DNA from: Calothrix sp. C42_A2020_038
GTDB taxonomy: Bacteria > Cyanobacteriota > Cyanobacteriia > Cyanobacteriales > Nostocaceae
Assembly (NCBI GenBank): GCA_015272395.1
Contig: JACYLQ010000001.1
Location: 248,001-312,000 of the forward strand
DNA length: 64,000 nt
Direction: 5' to 3'
Within the stretch, counting starts at the first letter, position 1; each line of letters begins with the position of its first letter. The translations under genes were made by a program, and so were the position numbers. Below are positions 9,546-19,531 of the stretch, one piece after another. The notes under the pieces are model-generated. The model was not told where the DNA came from, did not search any database, and saw nothing but the letters and a program-made list of their open reading frames with translations.

Positions 9546-10517
9546 CTAAACTAACGCTCCCCCACAACTCGAACCACTTCCTGCGGTACATCCATAGCAG
9601 TAAGGTGCAGTTTGAACTTCCCTAATTAAATCTAAGTTCCCTGCTGCAAGTAACTTGCTCACTGTTAAAGTTTCCCCATCTGATGTTTTTGCTGGCAGGT
9701 TCATCATTTGGTTAAAATCACAATCATAGATATTACCCTGATAATCAATAGATATCTCGTCACGACACATTAAATTCTCTACCGTTTCCATATTGAAGTG
9801 CGATTCTAAAAAATTTAAATAGGATTTGTATAACTTTTTACGTTCCAAATCTAATTTTGTTCTACCTACTGGTAGGTTGGTAATAGTAAACAAATTGTTG
9901 AAGACAATATTGAAGTTATCTTTTAAGAAATTTTTGTATGCGTTTTCGAGTTTGTGTTGGTCAGGAGTTAACGAAAAACTGTCTGTTGTCGGTAGTTGCG
10001 GATTATACACTAAATCTAAAATTAAATCAGGCACCGTTCCATAACCGAGTTCGTTGAGCCATTGGATAGCTCTAATTGAAGCATCGAATACACCCTTGCC
10101 ACGCATCTTATCCACATTATCTGCCAAATAACAGGGAAGAGAAGCGACTACTCGGACTTGGTGTTGAGCAAAGTATTCTGGAAGATAAGCAAAACCTTTT
10201 TCAAAATAAATTGTCAAATTAGACCTAACAATTACTTGTTTACCATTTTTTCTCGCAACTTCTACAATTTGCTGAAAACCATAATTCATTTCCGGCGCCC
10301 CGCCAGTTAAATCAACAATTGTGATTTGGGGAAACCTTTCGATTAATTCGATGATAGAATCGCAAATTGAAGATGATAATTCCTCAATACGTTTTGGCCC
10401 AGCCTCTACATGACAATGAGAACAAGCTAAATTGCACCGTTTACCTAAATTAACCTGTAAAACCGTAATTTTTCGTTTATTCAAAGGATATTTTAGCCTT
10501 TCTTGGAAATTTATCAT
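9546..10517 (-). CDS. arsS: Arsenosugar biosynthesis radical SAM protein ArsS
   Basis: 323 residues from the ATG at 10517. A radical SAM enzyme: CNLACSHC (C28, C32, C35) is the CX3CX2C motif that holds the 4Fe-4S cluster, and DLTGGAPE is the glycine-rich SAM-binding segment. The C-terminus CYGCTAGSGSSCGG with further cysteines matches the cyanobacterial ArsS type, which adds the 5'-deoxyadenosyl group to dimethylarsenite on the way to arsenosugars. It lies directly downstream of arsM, as in other arsenosugar clusters. A longer reading starting at 10574 is possible but adds residues without family support. Confidence 0.85.
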   Translation of the reverse strand: MINFQERLKYPLNKRKITVLQVNLGKRCNLACSHCHVEAGPKRIEELSSSICDSIIELIERFPQITIVDLTGGAPEMNYGFQQIVEVARKNGKQVIVRSNLTIYFEKGFAYLPEYFAQHQVRVVASLPCYLADNVDKMRGKGVFDASIRAIQWLNELGYGTVPDLILDLVYNPQLPTTDSFSLTPDQHKLENAYKNFLKDNFNIVFNNLFTITNLPVGRTKLDLERKKLYKSYLNFLESHFNMETVENLMCRDEISIDYQGNIYDCDFNQMMNLPAKTSDGETLTVSKLLAAGNLDLIREVQTAPYCYGCTAGSGSSCGGALV

Positions 10518-10596
10518 ATCTGTTATGGATTTACATAGGGTGCGTGACCCCACAAAAAACATCAATCTAGCCAACTGTTTTTATCGCATCACACAC

Positions 10597-11562
10597 TTAA
10601 CAACATCCACCACCTGTGTAATGCCAGGTTGAATTTGTAATAATTAAATCATTACTTAATTTCGATAAATTATTTGCAGTCTTATCACATATGGCAAAAG
10701 GAACACCCGCTTGTAAAATATGACCATTATTATCGTCAAAATATTCTTCAGCACCAGCATAGATAGCTGTTTTACCAGTAAATACACAAGCTCCATCTTC
10801 CGGAATTGGTACTTTAAAAGACACAGAATCTAAACTTTCCAATAGTAGATTTTCTGACAAATTGTAATTATGCGTATCTAATAAACGATATGGGCGCCGT
10901 GCGCGAATTTCTACTTGACCAAAACCAGCGTCGATGATGTGACTAACATACTCATCATAAGTTAAAGCCCCTGATAAACACATCGCACGTAAACGCTCAT
11001 CGCGCTGTAAGTGTTCTGGAATAGGACGAGTCGCAATGGGGTCACTCATTTGTAAGCGTCCACCTGGTTTGAGTACACGAAACGCTTCGCGCAACGCGCG
11101 GGTTAAATCTTCAGATTCAAAAATATTGAATAAACAGTTTTGTGCCACCACATCCACCGATGCATCCGCAACAGGTAAATTGAAAGCATCACCTTCTTTG
11201 ATTTCCACAAAACTTGTATCAAACCAAGAATTTTCTATTACTGCCATTTCTAAATTTGCCTTTGCCGACGCGCGCATTGCTGCCACAGGGTCAACCGCAA
11301 TAACTCCACCCACACGACGAGAAAAATACGCAAACTGTAAAGCTTCCAGTCCACCACCTACACCCACATATAAAACAGTTGGTTGATCTGCAAGTTCGGT
11401 TGGGTGTACCGTAGTTCCGCAACCGTAGTTCATTTCCTTCATCTTTTGCGGAACTATTAAACCCGGTAGCTGTAAAGGTGTGCTTTGTACACAGCAAAGT
11501 CCAATTTGCGGTGTTTGAGCAACTTCACTGTAAAATTTTGCTGCGGTTTCGAGGTAAGTCAT
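10597..11562 (-). CDS. arsM: Arsenite methyltransferase ArsM (arsenosugar type)
   Basis: 321 residues. A SAM-dependent class I methyltransferase: VLYVGVGGGLEALQFAYFSR is motif I and AVDPVAAMRASAKANL motif II. Cysteines in GLCC, YGCG and the C-terminal GGGCC fit thiol binding of trivalent arsenic. It methylates arsenite to dimethylarsenite, which ArsS then converts. The gene precedes arsS with only an 80-nt gap, so the two are likely one operon. No ArsR-type repressor or arsenite pump is nearby, suggesting arsenosugar synthesis rather than a full resistance operon. Confidence 0.87.
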   Translation of the reverse strand: MTYLETAAKFYSEVAQTPQIGLCCVQSTPLQLPGLIVPQKMKEMNYGCGTTVHPTELADQPTVLYVGVGGGLEALQFAYFSRRVGGVIAVDPVAAMRASAKANLEMAVIENSWFDTSFVEIKEGDAFNLPVADASVDVVAQNCLFNIFESEDLTRALREAFRVLKPGGRLQMSDPIATRPIPEHLQRDERLRAMCLSGALTYDEYVSHIIDAGFGQVEIRARRPYRLLDTHNYNLSENLLLESLDSVSFKVPIPEDGACVFTGKTAIYAGAEEYFDDNNGHILQAGVPFAICDKTANNLSKLSNDLIITNSTWHYTGGGCC

Positions 11563-11600
11563 AAAGATTTTAGCTTCAAAAGTCCATGCTATAACCCAAA

Positions 11601-12767
11601 TTACTGCAAAATTCCAATAAAATGCAGCAAACCACGACCTGTTAACATTTCAATCATCAATGCAATAAATCCAAGCATCGCAATTCGACCATTCCAAACT
11701 TCTGCACTTGTAGTAATTCCCCATTCCCATTGTTCTGGAGGATACATTTTTATCCTTTTCTTCATTTGGGTAACTTGTGATAAATGAAGGTTGGGAGATG
11801 TCAAAGCATTTACTACTAAATCAGCTAGCGCGCGGATAAATGTTGGATGTGTATTTAATGCTGGAACACGACGGAAATTCTCAATTCCTGCATCAGAAGC
11901 AATTTCACGATACTCAATATCAATTTCTTGCAATGTCTCAATGTGTTCCGATACAAAGCTTATAGGAACAACTACCAAAGTTTTAACACCTTTTTCACCC
12001 AACTCCTCAATTGCATCCTCTGTATAAGGACGCAACCACTCCACCGGACCAACACGACTTTGGTAAGCTAATGTGTAAGAATTTGGACGGTTGAGGGTAC
12101 GCATTATTAGTTCTGTACATTCCTCAATTTCTTGTTGATAAGGGTCACCAGCTTCTTCAACATAACTTTTGGGAACACCATGCGCGCTAAAAAAGATATG
12201 AGCTTCGTCTGGGTTCGGTAATTGCTCAAGCTCTTGAGTAATTAGTTCTGCCATTGCCTTCAGGTACTCAGGTTGTTTGTACCAAGATGGAATAACCGTA
12301 TACTCAAGTTGTTGCAGTTGTGGGTTCGTTTTCCATATTTGTTCGAGTAATCGGAAGCTTGAACCACTTGTACTAATGGAAAACTGCGGATATAAAGGGA
12401 GAATAACTAGCTTTTCTAATTCATCTTTTGTCAGATGAGCTATTGCTTCCTCTGTATATGGATGCCAATACCGCATCCCAACATATATTTCTGCATCTTT
12501 TCCCAAAACTTGAAGCTGTTTTTTTAATGCTTCTCCTTGAGCTTCAGTAATTTGTCGTAGTGGTGAACCTCCACCTATCTGCTTATAATTTTCTTGCGAC
12601 CTTTGAGTCCGTCGCGAAGCAATGAGCCAAGCTAGAGGTTTTTGCAACCAGGGGAAAGGTAGGCGAATAATCTCTGGATCTGAAAATAGATTGTACAAGA
12701 ACGGCCCCACGTCATCCAACTTGTCCGGACCGCCGAGATTAAGTAATAATACACCTACACGACCCAT
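11601..12767 (-). CDS. hemH: Ferrochelatase with C-terminal chlorophyll-binding-like helix
   Basis: 388 residues from the ATG at 12767 ([20 protein letters not shown]); GGGAG lies upstream. It inserts ferrous iron into protoporphyrin IX, the last step of haem synthesis. Core motifs include [36 protein letters not shown] (catalytic His) and [13 protein letters not shown]. After about residue 340 comes a linker and a membrane helix, [20 protein letters not shown], with the ExxNGRxAMLGF motif of light-harvesting-like proteins, as in other cyanobacterial ferrochelatases. It is on the same strand upstream of arsM. Confidence 0.96.
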   Translation of the reverse strand: MGRVGVLLLNLGGPDKLDDVGPFLYNLFSDPEIIRLPFPWLQKPLAWLIASRRTQRSQENYKQIGGGSPLRQITEAQGEALKKQLQVLGKDAEIYVGMRYWHPYTEEAIAHLTKDELEKLVILPLYPQFSISTSGSSFRLLEQIWKTNPQLQQLEYTVIPSWYKQPEYLKAMAELITQELEQLPNPDEAHIFFSAHGVPKSYVEEAGDPYQQEIEECTELIMRTLNRPNSYTLAYQSRVGPVEWLRPYTEDAIEELGEKGVKTLVVVPISFVSEHIETLQEIDIEYREIASDAGIENFRRVPALNTHPTFIRALADLVVNALTSPNLHLSQVTQMKKRIKMYPPEQWEWGITTSAEVWNGRIAMLGFIALMIEMLTGRGLLHFIGILQ

Positions 12768-13009
12768 AGCAGTTTTTTCTCCCAAGCTTTTATCTAGGCT
12801 TTTACTAATGTTAGCAACATATCTTTACTTAATATATAGTTTATTTGCAAAAACTGAGACAATTTCTCAAATTTTATCGTATTATGTTACCTGCTTTACA
12901 TCATCCCTTCACTTTACATGTTTTAATACTTTGTAGTTTATGATACAAAATATTAGTGTCGATGCCAGGTAGAAATATTGGCAACACCTCAAAATTTTGT
13001 TGGCATGAT

Positions 13010-15109
13010 TCAAATGAAAAGCGGGTGTGGTTTAGCAACTCCGAAACCCTGTAAATAATCTACTCCAATCGCTTGGACTGTATCAAGTATTTCTTTTGTC
13101 TCTACATACGCAGCAATCGTTTGCATATCCATTGTATGAGCAATTTTATTTATGGCTTCGACCATTGCTATATAAATTTTATCCTCCACAATATGTTTGA
13201 TGAAACTACCATCAACTTTCAGATAATTTACACTTGTGTTCTTGAGATAAACCCATGAAGACATACTATTACCAAAATTATCTAAAGTTAAACGACAACC
13301 CAATTCTTTCAAGGCACAAATCAAATTTGTTGCTTTCCTTAAATTACCCATTACAATAGTTTCAGCAATTTCAAAGCAAATTTTTTCTGGAGGAATTTGA
13401 TATAATTTTAGTTGCTCAGTTACAAAGTCGATAAAATATTCATCTTTAATACTAGCATCAAAAAGATTTATCGCGTATATACAGTTAGTATCATGAATCG
13501 TTATATCAGCACAAACTTTGTTAATAACCCAACGGTCGATAGCTGATGTTAAATTATATCGTTCAGCCGCAGATAAAAAAACCATTGGTAAGACTTCTTT
13601 ACCGTCTTCCTCAATGAAACGCAACAAGACTTCATAATATTCACTATGAGACTGATTCGGATTAGTAGCAACAATCGGTTGATAATACAGCGAAAAACTA
13701 TTGTTTTGTAAAGCTTGAGTAATTTTTTCTACCCATTGTACTTTACTGCTTGCTTCTACTAACTCATTATAGTTGTCTTGATACACATGTACGCAGTTGC
13801 GCCCTTGACTTTTGGCACTGTAACAAGCTGTATCAGCTTTACTTATTAATTTTGTAATATTGCGATTATTTGTTTCTATTGTAACTAACCCAATGCTGAC
13901 ACCAATATTGAAGCTTTTACCTTGCCATACAAAATAAAAGTCTTGAACACGCTGCACTATGTTATTGGCTATTCGTAATGCTGAGTCTAGAGGACAGCTT
14001 TCCAATAATATCGCAAACTCATCTCCTCCCAAACGTGCTAAAGTGTCGGAACAACGAATCGAGTCTTGAAACAATGCAGTTACCTGTTGTAATAACTCAT
14101 CACCTGCAATATGTCCACAGGTATCATTAACAACCTTAAATCTGTCTAAATCTAAAAATAATAATGTATTTTGATGATTTTCTGTATTGTTATTCAAAAC
14201 ATGAGTGAGACGACGTTCAAACTCACTACGATTTAATAATCGTGTCAATGCATCATGAGTTGCCTGCCAAGACAATTGTCGTGCTATACTACGTTTATGA
14301 CTTACATCTTGAAGTACTATGACGGCGCCAATTACTTCACCATTCTTGGCACAAATTGGCGCCGCAGAGTAATCAATCGCAACCTCACTACCATCACGAG
14401 TGATTAAAGTATATTCTTTGTTTAAACAAGAATTATGAGAAGATAAAGCTTCTTCTACAGGATTCTCTATTGACTCTTGGTTAATTTCGTTGATAACTCT
14501 AAATACTTTTTCTATGGGTTTTCTTTTGGCATCACAAAAACTCCAACCAGTTATTTTTTCTGCCACAGGATTCAGATATTTGATGTTTCCATATGCGTCA
14601 GTTGTAATGACTGCATCTCCTATTGAGTTCAACGTTACCTGAGCTAATTCTTTCTCTTCAAACAACTCTTGTTCCAGTAGTTTTTGTTCAGTAATGTCAA
14701 TTGCTACACCTCCTACAAGTCTTTCCCCGCAACTATCTTGAAAAGGAAATTTAAAAACCAACCATTGATTGAGACATCCATCTATATTGGGAACAGTTTC
14801 TATAACTTGTATTGTTTTACCCTTTGAAAGAACCTCAAGGTCGTTTTTATGCAACTGCTTTGCGATTTCTTTTGGCAACCATGCAAAATCTGTTTTTAAA
14901 TACAAATCCGCAAACTTGATATTAAATTTTCGCTCCAAGGTTTTGTTAACATAAACAAATCTTCCTAAAGAATCTTTCATGAACGCAACTGTCGGACTAT
15001 TATTCATAAATGCTTTGAAACGTTCCTCACTCTCACGCAGCGCGCGTAACGCTTCAATCATTTTCTTCTCTTTCTTTTGATAGATTCGGTTTTTTGTAAT
15101 TGTGTCCAT
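13010..15109 (-). CDS. PAS-PAS-GGDEF-EAL signalling protein
   Basis: 699 residues. Order: a short helical start, two PAS sensor domains (about 20-145 and 150-275), a GGDEF domain with RLGGDEFAILLE (G361-F365), and an EAL domain to the end. GGDEF domains make cyclic di-GMP; the intact motif suggests an active cyclase. In the EAL domain the signature reads EVLLRF (E493) and the usual DDFG loop is DNFGNS, so one metal-binding aspartate is replaced and phosphodiesterase activity is doubtful. No membrane segment is evident, so a soluble sensor is likely. An alternative start at residue 17, with an AGAGAAG stretch before it, is possible. Confidence 0.9.
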   Translation of the reverse strand: MDTITKNRIYQKKEKKMIEALRALRESEERFKAFMNNSPTVAFMKDSLGRFVYVNKTLERKFNIKFADLYLKTDFAWLPKEIAKQLHKNDLEVLSKGKTIQVIETVPNIDGCLNQWLVFKFPFQDSCGERLVGGVAIDITEQKLLEQELFEEKELAQVTLNSIGDAVITTDAYGNIKYLNPVAEKITGWSFCDAKRKPIEKVFRVINEINQESIENPVEEALSSHNSCLNKEYTLITRDGSEVAIDYSAAPICAKNGEVIGAVIVLQDVSHKRSIARQLSWQATHDALTRLLNRSEFERRLTHVLNNNTENHQNTLLFLDLDRFKVVNDTCGHIAGDELLQQVTALFQDSIRCSDTLARLGGDEFAILLESCPLDSALRIANNIVQRVQDFYFVWQGKSFNIGVSIGLVTIETNNRNITKLISKADTACYSAKSQGRNCVHVYQDNYNELVEASSKVQWVEKITQALQNNSFSLYYQPIVATNPNQSHSEYYEVLLRFIEEDGKEVLPMVFLSAAERYNLTSAIDRWVINKVCADITIHDTNCIYAINLFDASIKDEYFIDFVTEQLKLYQIPPEKICFEIAETIVMGNLRKATNLICALKELGCRLTLDNFGNSMSSWVYLKNTSVNYLKVDGSFIKHIVEDKIYIAMVEAINKIAHTMDMQTIAAYVETKEILDTVQAIGVDYLQGFGVAKPHPLFI

Positions 15110-15645
15110 AATGTAATCAATATAGGGATACCCTAATTAGTAAAAATAGCAATCAATTAGTTACTCTTTCTGTTTCAAAAGATTCACTGATTAATTTATA
15201 TAGCTCTTTTCTATAAGGATACAAATATTTCTTTCATTATAAAAATTAGCTATTTAATTTATAAATTTTTAATAACTAAGGTTCAGTATTTCTCTGTGAG
15301 TTATTCCATAAAATACTTGCGTACCATATCAGATATTAAACTTATTTGTTATCAGTAATAATACTGGTGTTTATAAAATGTAATGATTACTTAGGTTATA
15401 TGTGTACTTCTTAAAGCTTGCAAGCTTATGAATATAAGGTTTTCAAAGATTAGATACTCATCACATCATTAGTCGCAACAATTGTGATTACACACTATGT
15501 AAACTTTGTATACAAAGTTTACGTATAATAAAACTTTCCATGTGATGGCGTCTGCTTTGTTTGCAGCTAAAGAGGTTGGGACACCCATAGCGATGTATGA
15601 AAATATCGATTAAATTAAATGCATACCTCCCAGATTGTTTAACTC
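15110..15645. promoter_or_regulatory. Divergent intergenic region with 24-bp palindrome
   Basis: 536 AT-rich nucleotides between the divergently read GGDEF/EAL gene and the lipid kinase gene. The clear structure is the perfect 24-bp palindrome at 15499-15522, plus a small AAGCTTGCAAGCTT inverted repeat near 15413-15427. No gene is supported. Confidence 0.45.
15499..15522. promoter_or_regulatory. Perfect 24-bp palindrome, possible operator
   Basis: GTAAACTTTGTA followed by its exact reverse complement. It is about 125 nt before the lipid kinase start. Its AT content and perfect symmetry suit a dimeric regulator; the regulator is unknown. Confidence 0.4.
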
Positions 15646-16575
15646 ATGGCTGTAATGCTCCCATCGCAACCGCGCGTCCTCATACTGTTGAATCCGTTTG
15701 CAGGTCGGGCGTACAATCTTAAACAAACTCTGGAAAGTGCTGCTGATATTTGGCGAAGTCAAGGATGGGATGTAGAAATACAATTAACCAAAGCACCAGG
15801 TGATGCAACAGTACAGGCGCGTATTGCAGCAGAGTCCGGTTATGATGTGGTTGTTGCTGCTGGCGGTGATGGTACAATTAACGAAGTAGTCAATGGTTTA
15901 GTTGGAACAAGTACCGCCCTAGCTGTATTACCTATCGGAACAGTAAATATTTGGGCCCGCGAATTAGGTTTACCGATGGACTTGCGTCGCGTTGCTTATG
16001 CCTTTCTGACTGCACAACTAGAACAGATAGATGTCGGTAAAGCTGGAGAAAGATATTTTCTATTGATGGCAGGTGTTGGTTTTGATGGTGCTGTTACAGC
16101 ACAAATAAACCCTTTAGAAAAAAAGCGACTTGGTGTTTTTGCTTACGTTAAAGAAACACTCCAACTTGCATTGTGTTATCAAGGTGTTCGCTCGTTCGTT
16201 TGTATTGATGGACAAAGAATTCGTGGACGTATACTACTAATAGTGATTGGTAACAGTCAGTTATATGGTGGTGTGGTCAAGTTGACTGCTCATGCTGTTG
16301 TTAATGATGGTTTACTAGATGTCTGCGTCATCAAAGGACATAGTATGTTAGTTGCACCTTTACGATTAATATCTGTTTTCACGCGCCGCTACAACCGTGA
16401 CCCTAAAGTTGTATATTACCGCGCGCGAAGAGTTGATATTAATGGTAAAAATATATTATCTGTTCAAGTTGATGGTGATTATTTGGGTACTACTCCTATG
16501 AGTTTTGAGGTGGTTCCAAAGTGTTTGTTTGTGCTAGTTCCAAAAACTGTAGATAAGTCTTTGTGGCAATCTTAA
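15646..16575 (+). CDS. YegS/diacylglycerol kinase-family lipid kinase
   Basis: 309 residues. The N-terminal LLNPFAGRA segment and GGDGTINEV (residues 73-77 are GGDGT) are the ATP-binding signature of diacylglycerol/sphingosine kinase catalytic domains; the C-terminal beta-sandwich part includes DGLLDVCVIKG and VDGDYLG. It should phosphorylate a lipid alcohol such as diacylglycerol at the membrane; the true substrate is not known for most YegS/BmrU members. A single gene facing a convergent dehydrogenase with a 25-nt gap. Confidence 0.88.
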   Translation: MAVMLPSQPRVLILLNPFAGRAYNLKQTLESAADIWRSQGWDVEIQLTKAPGDATVQARIAAESGYDVVVAAGGDGTINEVVNGLVGTSTALAVLPIGTVNIWARELGLPMDLRRVAYAFLTAQLEQIDVGKAGERYFLLMAGVGFDGAVTAQINPLEKKRLGVFAYVKETLQLALCYQGVRSFVCIDGQRIRGRILLIVIGNSQLYGGVVKLTAHAVVNDGLLDVCVIKGHSMLVAPLRLISVFTRRYNRDPKVVYYRARRVDINGKNILSVQVDGDYLGTTPMSFEVVPKCLFVLVPKTVDKSLWQS

Positions 16576-16600
16576 TCATGATAATACTAATGTTTTGTGT

Positions 16601-17368
16601 TCACCATGAAAGTTTATTCCCATCCCATGAGAAAAATTGACCACTGTCAATAGGTTCTAGTTTTTCTATTACTTCTATTAGTTGGTTGACTGTTCGGTCT
16701 ATACTAAATAGTTTTTCTGGTGGGACGTTGCTTTGAAAGGGTTGTGATAAGCGTGTGTTTGTTGTTCCTGGATGTAATGTTACTACTATATTCTTTGGAC
16801 AACTACGCGCGTATTCGATTGATACGTTTCGCATAAACATGTTGAGTGCTGTTTTCGACGCCCGATAACCGTACCATCCTCCAAGGTTATTGTCACCTAT
16901 ACTGCCTACTTTGGCGGAAATACTGGCAAATACACTTTTGTCTTGGTGTTTAAATAAGGGTAAAAGATGTTTGGCTAACAGTACTCCCCCTATACTGTTG
17001 ATTTGAAAGTAACGAGTTAAGTTTTCTAAGTTCACATGTTTTAAGCTTTTCTCCGGTTGCAAGTTTCCCTCGTGAAGCACTCCAACGCTGTTGATAGCTA
17101 AGTGTAGTGTTTTGACTTCAGTTTTTATTTGTTTCACTGCTTCTTCGATTTGTACTTCGTTGATAATATCTACTTTTAAGCACTGTAAACGCTCTGAGTT
17201 TTCTGTTGCTAGTGTTTTTAACTCGGTTGCAGACTCTGGATTACGATATGTTGCATATATTTTGTTAAATTTATCATTGTTGAGCAATTTTTTGACAAAA
17301 CCTAAGCCAATACCTTGACTTGCTCCTACGATTAATGCGTGTGCCGGATTTTGATTTGGAAATGACAT
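16601..17368 (-). CDS. Short-chain dehydrogenase/reductase
   Basis: 255 residues, classical SDR size. GASQGIG (15-21) binds the cofactor, NSVG is the structural NxxG motif near residue 93, and Y168xxxK172 in YGYRASK is the catalytic pair with serine at S149 or S151. The C-terminal HPGTTNTRLSQPF resembles the C-factor/sniffer-like subgroup. Substrate unknown. It is divergent from the hydrolase gene 60 nt away. Confidence 0.87.
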   Translation of the reverse strand: MSFPNQNPAHALIVGASQGIGLGFVKKLLNNDKFNKIYATYRNPESATELKTLATENSERLQCLKVDIINEVQIEEAVKQIKTEVKTLHLAINSVGVLHEGNLQPEKSLKHVNLENLTRYFQINSIGGVLLAKHLLPLFKHQDKSVFASISAKVGSIGDNNLGGWYGYRASKTALNMFMRNVSIEYARSCPKNIVVTLHPGTTNTRLSQPFQSNVPPEKLFSIDRTVNQLIEVIEKLEPIDSGQFFSWDGNKLSW

Positions 17369-17427
17369 TACTATTATCTACCTATATCTAGTTAAAATGT
17401 TGTATCGGCGCCGTTTTCATTTGTGCT

Positions 17428-18288
17428 ATGGGCATGAGCAAAAACATGATTTGTAAACTCGAAGGTTTTATTCCAAGTACCGATGGTACTCAATTATACT
17501 ATCAAACTTGGCATCCGGAAAGTCATGTAAGGGGAATACTTGCGATTATCCACGGTTTGGGTGGGCATAGCGGAATATATGGTAATATTGTGGAATATTT
17601 AATACCTAAAAATTATGCAGTATATGGTGTTGATTTACGAGGTAATGGTAAATCACCCGGTCAACGTGCGTATATAAACTCCTGGAATGAGTACCGTGAG
17701 GATGTGGGAAGTTTTGTACAGTTCGTTGCTGATCAAAATTTTGGTGTTCCTTTGTTTTTGATGGGTCACAGTTTAGGAGGGTTGACGGTTTTAGATTATG
17801 TTTTACGTTTTCCTAGACCAAAGCCGAAATTAAATGGTTTAATTAATCTTACTCCTGCGCTGGGAGAATCTGGTATTTCACCAGTTAAAATTTTGATTGG
17901 ACGTATGCTCTCAAGAGTATATCCTCGGTTTTCGATGGACACGGGTATAGACTTCAGGTTAGCTTGTCGCGATGAGCAAGCTATTGCTCGTCGTATTCAA
18001 GATAAATTAAGACATAGTCTTGGTACCGCGCGTTTGTCAACTGAGTTTTCTCGGACTCTTACTTGGGTGCAAGCACATGCTAGCGAGTTAAATGTACCAT
18101 TTCTGATGATGCTTGCAGGTAATGATAAAGTAACCTTTCCTGAAGGTAGTCGCAATTTTTTTGAAAAAATTACTTTTGCTGATAAAGAATTATACGAATA
18201 TCCTGAAAGTTATCATGAAATCCATGATGATATCGGTTATCAAGAGGTGTTAAAAGATTTAGAAGCTTGGCTTAATCGTCACCTCTAA
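17428..18288 (+). CDS. Alpha/beta hydrolase, monoacylglycerol lipase-like
   Basis: 286 residues. The nucleophile elbow is GHSLGG with S115; HGLGGHSG near residue 42 builds the oxyanion hole, and a late Asp (AGNDKVTFPEGS) and His (SYHEIHDD) complete a triad. This pattern is that of the Hydrolase_4/lysophospholipase group, so a soluble lipase acting on monoacylglycerols or lysolipids is likely. The first codons contain several Met (residues 1, 3 and 7), so the exact start is open within 6 codons. Confidence 0.88.
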   Translation: MGMSKNMICKLEGFIPSTDGTQLYYQTWHPESHVRGILAIIHGLGGHSGIYGNIVEYLIPKNYAVYGVDLRGNGKSPGQRAYINSWNEYREDVGSFVQFVADQNFGVPLFLMGHSLGGLTVLDYVLRFPRPKPKLNGLINLTPALGESGISPVKILIGRMLSRVYPRFSMDTGIDFRLACRDEQAIARRIQDKLRHSLGTARLSTEFSRTLTWVQAHASELNVPFLMMLAGNDKVTFPEGSRNFFEKITFADKELYEYPESYHEIHDDIGYQEVLKDLEAWLNRHL

Positions 18289-18362
18289 TATAATCTTTCT
18301 TATGCTGTTATGCACCCTAAAATAATCTTACAGGTTCTAAAAATAACTTTATCAGGCGCCCT

Positions 18363-19358
18363 ATGACATCATCAAGTATCAATACTCAAGACACAGTAGC
18401 GATAAAAGCTGCCACCGATACAGTTGCGATATGTGACTGTAGTCACTGGGGACGTATTAAAGTATCCGGTGATGACCGTTTACGTTTTCTTCATAACCAA
18501 AGTACTAATGATTTTCAGTCTCTCAAACCCGGTCAAGGTTGTGATACCGTTTTTGTTACATCTACTGCTAGAACTATTGATTTAGCAACAGCATATGTTC
18601 AAGATGATGCCGTGCTTTTAATCGTTTCCCCTAACCGTCGCGAATTTATATTACAGTGGTTAGATAAGTATATATTTTTTGCTGACAAAGTAGAACTGAC
18701 TGATGTCACCGACGAAACTGCTACTTTCTGTTTGATTGGCCCTGAAAGTCATGCAGTAGTTGAGAAATTAGTAAATGACAAACTTCAAAATCAACCTTAC
18801 GCTCATCATCAATTATATAATATTTCTTCCATCCAGACTCGGATTGCAGTTGGTAGTGGCTTGGCTTTACCCGGTTACACATTAATTTTCCCTGCCACCC
18901 ACAAAGCTACCCTTACCAATATACTTGTGGAAATGGGCGCCGTTGAAATGAGTCAAACTGCATGGGAAACGCTACGCATTATCCAAGGCCGTCCATACCC
19001 AGAAAAGGAATTAACTGACGATTATAATCCTCTCGAAGTCGGTTTATGGCAAACTGTATCCTTTAACAAGGGTTGTTACATCGGACAAGAAACTATTGCT
19101 CGCTTAAACACATATAAAGGTGTCAAAATATACTTGTGGGGTATTAAGCTTGATAGTTATGTCAAACCCGGAACTACTATATATTTAGGGGAAGAGAAAG
19201 TCGGCGCCTTAACTAGTATCGCCGAAACTACTGATGGTTTTTTCGGACTTGGTTATATTCGTAGCAAAATTGGTGGTGTTGGTTTAAATGTAACAGTTGG
19301 TGAGAGCAAAGGTGAAGTTGTGGAAATACCCTTTGTTTCCCACGAATATCCTACCTAA
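18363..19358 (+). CDS. YgfZ/GcvT-type folate-binding protein
   Basis: 331 residues. Related to the T protein fold, but it carries the YgfZ signature K-G-C-Y-I-G-Q-E at 236-243, including C238, which marks the tetrahydrofolate-dependent proteins that support assembly or repair of some iron-sulfur enzymes. The upstream part binds folate as in GcvT. It sits about 70 nt after the hydrolase gene on the same strand and 170 nt before CRISPR array 1. Not a second glycine cleavage enzyme. Confidence 0.88.
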   Translation: MTSSSINTQDTVAIKAATDTVAICDCSHWGRIKVSGDDRLRFLHNQSTNDFQSLKPGQGCDTVFVTSTARTIDLATAYVQDDAVLLIVSPNRREFILQWLDKYIFFADKVELTDVTDETATFCLIGPESHAVVEKLVNDKLQNQPYAHHQLYNISSIQTRIAVGSGLALPGYTLIFPATHKATLTNILVEMGAVEMSQTAWETLRIIQGRPYPEKELTDDYNPLEVGLWQTVSFNKGCYIGQETIARLNTYKGVKIYLWGIKLDSYVKPGTTIYLGEEKVGALTSIAETTDGFFGLGYIRSKIGGVGLNVTVGESKGEVVEIPFVSHEYPT

Positions 19359-19531
19359 CCCTGTTTTGTCACTCTTGGAAAACAATAATCTCAACCAGAT
19401 TCCAAGACCTAGATTTAATCAAGGTTTGAGGCTTTATTTTCTAACAGAAACTAGAATTTGTAGACAAAAAGTGGAAAATAAAGCCCTGTAAGCGTTTGGG
19501 CAATTAAATTCTACCAAAGTGACAAAAGAGG

